A model generated the notes under the pieces. It was not told where the DNA came from, searched no databases, and saw nothing but the letters and a program-made list of their open reading frames with translations. DNA of 64,000 bases from Colocasia esculenta (lineage: Eukaryota > Streptophyta > Magnoliopsida > Alismatales > Araceae), in assembly GCA_014218235.1 (NCBI GenBank), contig CM024764.1, positions 67,741,184 through 67,805,183 on the forward strand, written 5' to 3'. The position numbers and the translations under genes were made by a program. The stretch's first letter is position 1. Each line of letters starts with the position of its first letter. This document shows positions 55,778-64,000 of the stretch, piece after piece.

Positions 55778-58756
55778 CTATAAAGAAATTTCTAAATTAC
55801 CACTAGCTACATGGTCTCGAATAAAATGATATCTTACCTCAATGTGCTTAGTCCTTGAGTGCTGTACTGGATTTTTGGTGAGGTTGATGGCACTTGTATT
55901 ATCACACAATAGTGGAATTGATTTGGTGTGAATTCCGAAATCCTCAAGTTGCTGCTTTATCCAAAGAAGTTGTGTACAGCAACTTCCAGCAGCAACATAT
56001 TCTGCCTCAGCTGTTGATAAAGCTACTGAATTTTGTTTCTTGGATGACCATGATATTAAACATCCTGCAAGAAACTGACAACACCCACTGGTGCTTTTTC
56101 TATCTACTTTGCATCCAGCATAATCAGCATCTGAATATCCTACTAATTTTATTTCACAAGATCTAGGATACCAGAGACCTAAATCATGAGTTCTAGCCAG
56201 ATATCTAAATATTCTTTTTACTGAAATTAAATGAGACTCTCTAGGGTCTGCCTGATATCTAGCACACATGCATACACTAAACAAAATGTCTGGTCTACTT
56301 GCAGTTAAGTAAAGTAATGATCCTATCATACCTCGATAATTCTTTTGATCTACCTTTTTACCTTTTTGATCACTGTCCATTCTGGTTGATGTGCTCATTG
56401 GAGTTGATAATGGCTTTGCACCTTCAAATCCAAATTTCTTTAACAGCTCTTTGGTGTACTTGGCTTGACAGATATGAGTGCCATCCTTCCCTTGCTTGAT
56501 TTGCAATCCAAGGAAGTAGCTTAGCTCCCCCATCAAGCTCATTTCGAATTCTCCCTGCATAAGCTTTTCAAAGTACTTGCAAAGAGATTCATCAGTAGAT
56601 CCAAAAATAATATCATCTACATATATTTGCACGAGAAGTATATGTTTAACCTTAGATTTTATAAATAATGTACTATCTACTTTACCTCTAGTGAAACCAT
56701 GATCTAATAAGAAAGTACTGAGCCTTTCATACCAGGCTCTAGGTGCTTGCTTTAAACCATATAAAGCCTTATGTAGTTTAAATACATGATTTGGAAATTC
56801 GGTATCATCAAAACCTGGAGGTTGTTCAACATAAACTTCCTCCTTGATAAAACCATTTAAAAAGGCTGATTTGACATCCATTTGAAATAGTTTTAAATCA
56901 AATGCAGATGCATAAGCAAGTAAAATCCTAATAGCCTCAAGTCTAGCTACAGGTGCATAGGTTTCATCGAAATCTATGCCTTCCTCTTGGGAGTAGCCTT
57001 GAGCTACCAGTCTGGCCTTGTTCCTTAAGATTATTCCAGACTCATCCAGTTTATTTCTGAACACCCACTTGGTGCCAATAACTGAATGATTGGATGGTCT
57101 AGGAACAAGTGACCATACTTGGTTTCTCTTGAACTGATTTAGTTCATCTTGCATGGCTAATATCCAAGATTCATCAGATAAAGCTTCATTGACTGTCTTA
57201 GGCTCTATTTGAGAAACAAAGGCTAAATAATCACATGGAATTACATTACCTCTTGTTCTTACCCCTACGGATGGATCACCAATAATGTTTTCAGGAGGGT
57301 GATCTTTCTGATGTCTCCATTCTTTTGGAAGATTTTCATGTTGGATTTCAGTTTGCTGCAGTTCTTCCAGAGTTGGATCTTCCTTGTCCTTAATTGAGGT
57401 ATTCTTTAATTTTTCGGACAAGTCATCTGCATCATCAATGTCACTAATTTCTTCCTTTTTCAAGGAAGGGTTAGATTCATCAAAAATAACATGTACAGAT
57501 TGTTCTATTAATAATGAGCGTTTATTGAAAACTCTATAACCTTTGGGTTTAGAAGTGTACCCCATAAAGATGCCTTCATCTGATTTGGCATCCAACTTAC
57601 CAATGTCCCTTTTTCCATTGTTGTGGATGAAGCAAGGACATCCAAAAATTCTGAAATGGCTGATCTTTGGCTTCTTTCCTTTGTAGAGTTCATAAGCAGT
57701 CTTCTTCAGAATCGGCCTGATCATTACTCTATTAATGATATAACATGCAGTGTTGATGGCTTCGGCCCAGAAATATCTTGGCAAATCATATTCTGATAAC
57801 ATGGTTCTTGCCATATCCAAAAGAGTTCTGTTTTTCCTCTCAGCAATTCCATTCTGTTGAGGTGTCCTTGGGGCTGAGAAGTTGTGCTCAATTCCTTGAT
57901 CATCACAGAACTTTGTAAACTTTTCATTCTGAAACTCACCACCATGATCTGATCGGATAGAGACAATTGTGAACTTCTGATCTTTCTGAACTTTCTTACT
58001 GAAGCTGACAAAATTGTCAAATGTGTCATCTTTGTGCTCTAGAAAGGATACCCAAGTGAATCTTGAATAATCATCAACTATTACAAATCCAAAATTCTTT
58101 CCTCCTAGACTGGTAGTCCTCATTGGCCCAAATAGATCCATATGAAGTAGTTCTAAGGGCTTTGAGGTGGTTACTACAGTCTTTGATTTGAAAGAGCTCT
58201 TGGTGTGCTTTCCTCTTGCACAAGGTTTGCAAATGCTATCCAATCTAGAATTGACCTTTGGCAGTCCTTCCACTAGCTTTCTCTTTCTGAGCTTATTCAA
58301 ACCGTCCAAGCTGCAGTGACCCAATCTTCTGTGCCACAGCTCTGTTGATTGATCTTTGCTGGCTGCCAAACAGACATCTTGATTCTTGAGTTCCTCGAGA
58401 TAGAGAACATACAAGTTTCTTTCTCTGTAGGCTTCAAATATGACTGCACCATCCTTTAATATACTGCACTTTGATTCTTGGAACTGAATCTGATGGCCTT
58501 TGTCACACAACTGGCTGATGCTGATAAGATTGTGCTTTAATCCTTTGACCAGCATTACGTCTTCAATAACTGATTTTCCTTTGATGTTCACGGACCCACT
58601 TCCTATCACAGTGCCTTTTCCATTATCTCCATAGGTGACTGTACCTTCTTCAGCTTGGAGATCAGCGAAAAACTTCTTGTTGCCTGACATGTGCCTTGAG
58701 CATCCACTGTCCAAGTACCATTTGGATGCTCTTGAATTTCCCTGAAATTTAAACAC
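55778..58756 (-). CDS. pol: SIRE-B pol polyprotein, open for 992 codons
   Basis: Protease DSGC is at residues 16-19, and the GAG-pre-integrase zinc region at 141-185. The integrase core has D207, D270 and E306 with the D-35-E spacing. Reverse transcriptase has D627 (FQMDVKSAF) and YVDD at 712-715. RNase H covers about 870-985 (GYSDADYAG, STAEAEYVA). All catalytic residues are present. The frame begins with GTG overlapping the gag stop (TAGTG) and lies in the -1 frame relative to gag. Compared with SIRE-A, a one-base loss in GNLEISL ends it early at 55778; the natural end would be TGA at 55685-55683, about 30 codons later. Confidence 0.95.
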   Translation of the reverse strand: MFKFQGNSRASKWYLDSGCSRHMSGNKKFFADLQAEEGTVTYGDNGKGTVIGSGSVNIKGKSVIEDVMLVKGLKHNLISISQLCDKGHQIQFQESKCSILKDGAVIFEAYRERNLYVLYLEELKNQDVCLAASKDQSTELWHRRLGHCSLDGLNKLRKRKLVEGLPKVNSRLDSICKPCARGKHTKSSFKSKTVVTTSKPLELLHMDLFGPMRTTSLGGKNFGFVIVDDYSRFTWVSFLEHKDDTFDNFVSFSKKVQKDQKFTIVSIRSDHGGEFQNEKFTKFCDDQGIEHNFSAPRTPQQNGIAERKNRTLLDMARTMLSEYDLPRYFWAEAINTACYIINRVMIRPILKKTAYELYKGKKPKISHFRIFGCPCFIHNNGKRDIGKLDAKSDEGIFMGYTSKPKGYRVFNKRSLLIEQSVHVIFDESNPSLKKEEISDIDDADDLSEKLKNTSIKDKEDPTLEELQQTEIQHENLPKEWRHQKDHPPENIIGDPSVGVRTRGNVIPCDYLAFVSQIEPKTVNEALSDESWILAMQDELNQFKRNQVWSLVPRPSNHSVIGTKWVFRNKLDESGIILRNKARLVAQGYSQEEGIDFDETYAPVARLEAIRILLAYASAFDLKLFQMDVKSAFLNGFIKEEVYVEQPPGFDDTEFPNHVFKLHKALYGLKQAPRAWYERLSTFLLDHGFTRGKVDSTLFIKSKVKHILLVQIYVDDIIFGSTDESLCKYFEKLMQGEFEMSLMGELSYFLGLQIKQGKDGTHICQAKYTKELLKKFGFEGAKPLSTPMSTSTRMDSDQKGKKVDQKNYRGMIGSLLYLTASRPDILFSVCMCARYQADPRESHLISVKRIFRYLARTHDLGLWYPRSCEIKLVGYSDADYAGCKVDRKSTSGCCQFLAGCLISWSSKKQNSVALSTAEAEYVAAGSCCTQLLWIKQQLEDFGIHTKSIPLLCDNTSAINLTKNPVQHSRTKHIEVRYHFIRDHVASGNLEISL

Positions 58757-60527
58757 TAAGTTTTAGGTACCCAAGTTCTTTTGGGTCCTGATGGGTTAGT
58801 ATCATTGATTTTTCCTTTTATTATCCACTTTTTGTTCTTGTTAGGACAGGTTGCTTTGTTATGTCCTAGTTTGTTACAATGAGTACAGCAGGTTGTTCTA
58901 GTTATTCTTTCAACTGGATTGTATTTAAATTTTTTATGTTCTTTATTCTTTTCGGATATAAATTCAGGAGTTGGATAAGTATTAGGAAAGACTTTTGTTT
59001 CTTCATTTTCCGAGGGAGTATAACCAAAACCATGTTTCTTCTTAGTTGATCTTTTAGCTCCATTTATCATTAGAAGAGGTTTATTATTTGTGAACTTGTT
59101 TATGGTGCTTGTTAAATGTTCATTTTCTTTATTTAATCTTTCTATTTCTGTTTTAAGTCCACTTAAGTCTTCTTGTTTTTCTAAGTGAATTATTTTTCTA
59201 TTTTTCTCTTTTAAATCTTCACATAATAATTCATTCCTTCTTTTATGTTCAGTTATTTGTTTTTCAAGTTCTTCATTTTCAGTTTTTAGATCTGAGTTTG
59301 TATTTTCTAAACAGATTAAATTCTTCTTACTAATTTTAAGTAATTTAGATACTTCTTTATATTTTTCATAGAGTTCATTAAAAGCACTTTCTAAGTTATC
59401 AGAATCTGAATCATTGCATGAATCAAAAGAAGAGTCAGAAGTTACCTTATCTTCGGTATTGGCCATGAGGGCCAAGTTTGCCTCTTCACCTTCACTGCTC
59501 GAGCTTGACTCACTATCTGAGTCACTGCTGTTCTCCCAAGCAGCTGCCATTGCTTTCTTTTTATACTTCTTGAATCTTCTGAAGTTGTCCTTCTTCTTAT
59601 GATCATTCTTTTTGAGCATTGGACAATCTGCCTTGATGTGTCCAGGCTTCTTGCATTCATAGCATATTACTTCTCCTTTCTTCGGATCCTTTACTTCTGG
59701 TTTTCTGAAGTCTTTGTTCTTCTTGAAAAATCTTCTTCCGGACTGATACTTCTTCTTCTTTGCTAATATTCTCTGAAGTCTTCGAGACAGCATGGCTTCT
59801 TCATCATCACTGTCTTTGCTACCTTCACTGTTATCCAAAGATTCTTCTGATATCTCATCATTCGCCTTGAGAGCATTTGATTGCTTCCTTCTGCTGGAGG
59901 ATTCTCCTAATCTCTCCATATTTATCTCATGAGCCATGAGAGATCCTATTAGCTTTTCCAATGACATTAATTTCAGATCATTGGCTTCCTCAATGGCTGT
60001 TACTTTTGGAGTCCATGAGGATGGCAGAGATCTGAGTATCTTCTGACCATGTCTGGTACACCATAGACTTTACCTAATCCAGCTAATCCATTTTGATATC
60101 TGTGAATCTGCTAAACATCTGAGTTATGGATTCACTTGGCTGCATCTGGAACCTTTCATATTGGGCTACAAGAATATCGATTCTTGTCTCCTTTACTTTG
60201 TCTGTCCCTTCATAAGTAATCCTGAGCTTTTCCCACATTTCCATTGCGGATTTGCAGGCTGAAACTCTGTTGAATTCTTCTTGCTGAGGGCACAGCAAAG
60301 GATGCTCTTGGCTTTGCAGTTTAGGGATATTCTTCTTCTGTCATCATCTGTCCACTGAGCTTAGCATTTGTGACTAGAAGATCACCTTCTTCTACAATGG
60401 ACCATATTGTATAATCGTGGCCTTGTAGAAAGTACTCCATTCTTGTCTTCCAATAGGTGTAATCTTCTCCATCGAACAAGGGAGGCCTGTTGACTGACTG
60501 ACCTTCGAAGTTACTTTGGGCTGCCAT
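58756..60527 (-). pseudogene. gag: SIRE-B gag (UBN2-type, two zinc knuckles), N-terminal frameshifts
   Basis: ATG 60527 starts MAAQSNFEGQSVNRPPLFDG and EYFLQGHDYTIWSIVEE. Four one-base losses relative to SIRE-A break the first 190 residues or so, near 60345, 60270, 60095 and 60045. From 59967 to 58756 the frame is clean for 403 codons, with knuckle CYECKKPGHIKADC, an acidic/Ser stretch, a coiled-coil-like Lys/Glu/Asn segment and a second knuckle CTHCNKLGHNKATC, ending WVPKT and TAG at 58758-58756. The protein should assemble the particle, but this copy could not make full-length gag unless the lesions are sequencing errors. Confidence 0.88.
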
Positions 60528-60577
60528 GGATCTTTACTCTTCAGATCGTTGGATCTTCTTCTTTGTCGAAGAGACTC

Positions 60578-60589
60578 GCTCTGATACCA
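60578..60589 (-). other. Primer binding site of SIRE-B
   Basis: The minus strand reads TGGTATCAGAGC, extended by GAGTC, starting two bases inside the 5' LTR border. Confidence 0.92.
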
Positions 60590-60591
60590 CT

Positions 60592-62557
60592 TGTTGCCCA
60601 GCTAGCTAGCCCAGAGGGGGGGGGGTGAATGGGTTATTAAAATTTGATCTTTGATTAAAACCTGTTCACTAAAAAGATTACACAACAGCTTTAAACAGAA
60701 GTTAGAGTTAGAGGAAAAAGATAGCAAACGCACAAAGACACAACCACACGACACAAGGATTTTTATCCTGGTTTGGAACTCCTCTCCACAGGAGACCTAC
60801 GTCCAGTCCCTGAGCAATGCCTCAGGATTTCACTAACAAGGGTACTATCCCCCTCACAGATCCTTACACCCAGCCTCAACTGGTCTTCCTTCAACCTGAA
60901 GGGAAAACAACCACCCTGGATACCACCAGGTCTTCCTTCGTCCAGAAGGGAACAAACCAATGAAGAGAAAAATTTAAGAACACGCTTCAGACACTAGCTG
61001 AACTAGCTACAAGCTGAAGCAGACAAGCCTCAAGAGAGAAAAGGATTTAACAGGGTTCCTCTCCAAGGACTACACTGGCTCTCACACAAGAGTTTCTTCT
61101 ATGAACACTGAGAGCAAAAGAGCTACGGAAAACAATTGGAATGGACGCTTGTCTCTTGTTTGAAACTCAGAGGACTCGAAGAACTTGAGTTGCTTGCTTT
61201 TCAGAATGATATTCACTCTCGTTCCATTCTTCTTCTTCTCCGTCTTGAGTCTTGTATTTAAGCTTCTACTTGAAATTTGAACGTTAAAGGTACCGTTGTC
61301 TCTCATCCAGGTGTACGTTAGACTGAAAGAAGTTGGAGTCTTGGAAGCTTCCAGTCAACAGTCTTTGAACACTTTGAACACGCAAAGAGAAGAGATCTTT
61401 TAGATATCTTTTGTCTTCTATTTGAATTAACGTTGCAAAGTGGAGATGGATCTGTTATCTGCACGCTTATCAAACAGATAGCAAACAGCTAAGCTGTCTC
61501 TGATGTCAGTCAACGTTAGAAAGAATAGCATGGAAATAGTAAGACCAATTAGCTGAAACTAAAAGACGTTTGCAGAATAGGCATGATTATGGACGATATC
61601 TTCTGCATGCATGCAGAGATACGTTTAGGTCACATCACATGCAGGTGTGTCAGAGATATGTATACGTGGACTTTGACTAGATAAAAACAAGTCAATGAGA
61701 GATATACAAGTCGATGGCTCAATGACTTATGAAATCGTTATGACCCATAGCAAATTGTTCTATAACAGAGGATATAAGAAATCGTTATGAATCATGGCAA
61801 GTTGTTCTGATTCTGAAGAAATCAATGTGAAACACTTAACAAATCGTTATGAGATGCAAGTCGTTATGAGTTTCAAAGAAATCGTTACGAGAACCAAAGA
61901 AATCGTTATGGCTTAGCAAGTCATTATGACAGTACAGAAATCGTTATGAAACTCTTAACAAATCGTTGCACAAAGCAAATCGTTATGAGATCTGAAGAAA
62001 TCGTTACGAGGTCTAAAGAAATCGTTACGCCTTAGAAAGTCGTTGCGAGTTCTAAAGAAATTGTTACGAGGTCTAAAGAAATCGTTACGCCTTAGAAAGT
62101 CGTTGCGAGTTCTAGAGAAATCGTTACGAGGTCTAAAGAAATCGTTACGGCTAGAGAGTCGTTGTGAGTTCTAAAGAAATCGTTACGAGGTCTAAAGAAA
62201 TCGTTGCGATAGTCAAGTCGTTACGGGTTCTAAAGAAATCGTTGTGATGTCTTAAAGAATCGTTGCGATATCGATTTGTTTTGAACTTTTCGGTCAGAAA
62301 GGAAATCGTTCTGTTTATCAAAGAAGTCGATGTGAAGTATGAAGAAGTCGATACAAGGACTTGGACAGAATATGAGATGAGACTTACCTGATTGTCCTGA
62401 ACTTTCATTTTTTCTTTTATTTCTTGTTCTCAAAGCTCAAGAAATTCATTAGTACTATTTTGTTAATCAACAAAATTCATTAGTACTATTTTGTTAATCG
62501 TCAAAATTTAATATATAAATAAGTGAATTAATTTATATGGGGAAAGTTTGGTCATCA
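60592..62557 (-). repeat. 5' LTR of SIRE-B
   Basis: This is the promoter copy, 1966 bp against 1961 bp for the 3' LTR. The TATA variant lies at 61253-61262 (minus strand TTAAATACA), the hairpin at 60809-60826 and the TCGTTACG array at about 61730-62275. Differences from the 3' LTR include the G-run length, a TCT triplet near 61231 and scattered C/T changes. Confidence 0.95.
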
Positions 62558-62721
62558 TAACATTCTATAAATTTATGTGTGTTTACTTTTAATAATAGTT
62601 TTGGGTAATGATCTCGTGAAATACACTTAATCAAGTGTAACGTTAACATGTAAGATGAAAATTGATTAACTAACATTTCTCAAGATTTATTTATTTTCAT
62701 ACATAAAATTGAGGTGTTACA
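62558..62721 (-). other. Probable minus-strand LTR fragment, right part
   Basis: It continues 48988-49477 across SIRE-B, beginning with the TAACA duplication. Its outer edge reads GAGGTGTTACA (reverse complement TGTAACACCTC), which looks like an LTR start on the minus strand. No gene is seen. Confidence 0.4.
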
Positions 62722-62848
62722 GACAACCTATGCATCACGTTCTCTATGATCGCGACAGGGTGACTGTCGACTTCTCAGACAAAGAGTCGACTGCTTCTGT
62801 TCAGAACTGTGCTTCTGTCGAATTGTATTTCTCCGTTCCTGTGTCATC
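62722..62848. other. Unassigned flank with GTCGAC/TCGCGAC words
   Basis: About 127 bp resemble the CG-word arrays of the LTRs (GATCGCGACAGGG, GTCGACTTCTC, GAGTCGACTGCTTCTG). TTCAGAACTG is shared with 49037-49046, so both stretches may belong to one older element. No gene is seen. Confidence 0.35.
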
Positions 62849-64000
62849 TGTTATGATCAGCTCATCCCCATATAATTTCATGAATTATATATCTATTTTG
62901 GTGATTAACAAAACTTCAATTAAGTGTTATCTAACAAGTTTCATGAAGCTTAGGCACAGGAAGTAAATCAGGCGAAATAAAGCAACTATGTAAGTATTTC
63001 TTACATTAAAGTATTTAGAGTTCAAAGCATGAATTTTGACTAAGTACACATCGACTCGCTTTGAAAGAATAACGATTTCCATCATAGCATAACAATTTCA
63101 TAAGACTGCATCACATAATGATTTCCTAAGTATCGCATCAATTTCGATCTCAAAACGATTCACTAAGTGTATACATCGATTTCGTCTCATAATGATTTGA
63201 TAAGTGAGAACAATGATTTGCTCTCACAACGATTTGATAAGTGAGAACAACGATTTACTCTCACAACGATTCGGCTTCACATCGATTTGGTAAGTGAGAA
63301 CAACAATTTGCTCTCACAACGATTTGATAAGTGAGAACAATGATTTGCTCTCACAACGATTCGGTTTCACAACGATTTGGTCGTCAGAACAATTCAATAA
63401 GTTTCACATCGATTTGGTAAGACAGAATGATTCGATAAGATTACATAACGACTTGGTCATTATGCCGACTCGAAAAGTTACGCAAGGATTTGCTTGCTGT
63501 AACGACTCGATAAGTCACAACAACGACTTGGTCTGTGTAACGATTCGATAAAGCAAACAACGATTTGATCACTGTAACAACTCTACAAGTGGATTTGTTT
63601 ACACCGATTTGCCTGAGCATAACGATTTGGTTGTTCACATCTATTTGCCTGTACACAATGATTTGTTTACTATTAAACAACATCACAACGATTTGGTTAT
63701 AATGATTCACTTATAACGACTTGCTTATACTCTCATAACGATTTGCCTCTTACATCGACTTGGTTATGATTGTACAACAATTTGTATTCACATCGATCTC
63801 TTTATGAATGAATAATGATTTTACATAAGCAACGACTTATTCACATAACGATTTCATAAGTCATACTCATAACGATTTTGTGAATCATATTGATTTGATA
63901 TTCAAATATGTTGAAAGTCAAAGTCTTCTCACGTGTTTTTCGATATGCATTTAATGTATCTGTACATCTCACTGGATGATAAATATCTGGATATCTTCCA
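62849..64000 (+). mobile_element. SIRE-C: diverged SIRE-type LTR, 5' part (runs off window)
   Basis: It starts near TGTTATGATCAGCTCATCCCC and resembles the SIRE-A LTR start (TGATGATCAGTCTGTCCCC), then shares GATTAACAAAAC, the AGGCACAGGAA block and a long AACGATTTG-word array. It is well diverged from A and B. Only U3 is visible; the rest lies beyond 64000. Confidence 0.8.
63060..63895. repeat. AACGATTTG-word array, SIRE-C LTR
   Basis: AACGATTTG, ATCGATTTG and AACGACTTG recur about every 18-22 bp for over 800 bp, often as GATAAGTGAGAACAACGATTTGCTCTCACAACGATT-like blocks. This is a third, independent version of the SIRE array. Confidence 0.8.

Larger units (their letters stand above)
49478..62557 (-). 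mobile_element. SIRE-B: complete SIRE/Maximus-type Ty1-copia element, TSD TAACA
   Basis: This 13.1-kb element reads right to left: 5' LTR 62557-60592, primer site, gag, pol, env-like ORF, polypurine tract, 3' LTR 51438-49478. TAACA at 49473-49477 and 62558-62562 is an exact 5-bp target duplication. The two LTRs differ by roughly 1-2% in stretches compared by eye, so the insertion is recent. All domains are present and pol is open for 992 codons, but gag, the last codons of pol and the env-like frame contain one-base lesions. Confidence 0.96.

Noticed and set aside
1..64000. Host protein-coding or RNA genes
   Set aside because: Every long open frame belongs to a retroelement; tRNA-like matches are only primer sites of 12-17 nt, not tRNA genes.

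Overview
The window is intergenic DNA from a large, repeat-rich plant genome. I find no host gene, tRNA, rRNA or CRISPR. Nearly every base belongs to a nest of LTR retrotransposons plus one LINE. The plant assignment rests on a SIRE/Maximus-type Ty1-copia element with a third env-like ORF, Tekay/Del-type chromovirus Ty3-gypsy elements with 2.8-3.7 kb LTRs, and an L1-type LINE that carries an RNase H domain. The species cannot be told from sequence alone.

Layout. The outer frame is one Tekay-type element ('T1', plus strand). Its 5' LTR survives in pieces at 3155-3544, 7158-7506 and 16231-17298. Its gag-pol remnants lie at 33551-35392, 38324-38975 and 45101-46180, and its 3' LTR at 46181-48987. 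Inserted into it are: an LTR ('H', 1405-3154) that is itself split by a T1-related LTR (1-1404); a solo LTR (3545-7157); a complete non-autonomous gag-only element (7507-16230, TSD TTAAC); a SIRE element ('SIRE-A', 17299-33550) that holds a minus-strand solo LTR (23672-27198, TSD AGACC) and has a truncated 3' LTR; another solo LTR (35393-38323, TSD GAGTG) in the RNase H region; and a LINE (38976-45099) in the integrase. To the right of T1 lies an unclassified LTR-like stretch split by a complete minus-strand SIRE element ('SIRE-B', 49478-62557, TSD TAACA). The window ends inside the LTR of a third, diverged SIRE ('SIRE-C', 62849-64000).

Genes. SIRE-B has the full set: a gag with two CCHC knuckles, an intact 992-codon pol with all catalytic residues, and a long env-like frame. 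Single-base lesions interrupt its gag, the very end of pol, and the env-like frame. SIRE-A is an older copy of the same design. T1 is broken mainly by in-frame stops of transition type. The gag-only element has a gag and no pol, so it would depend on a helper.

Most unusual signals. The gypsy-type LTRs, from several diverged families, share a layout. A TATA box is followed 100-300 nt later by a donor-like site (AAG|GTAGGC, or the GC-AG form GAG|GCAAGT). Some 330-400 nt before the LTR end comes a hairpin whose stem sequence changes between families while pairing is kept. It is followed within 17-29 nt by a pyrimidine-rich acceptor CAG|G, which in four families is also a perfect donor (CAG|GTRAG), the form of a recursive-splicing site. 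In the gag-only element a further acceptor lies 12 nt before the gag ATG. This suggests an LTR-borne 5' leader intron. Separately, LTRs of both superfamilies carry arrays of a short CG-containing word repeated about every 20 bp; the word differs by family.
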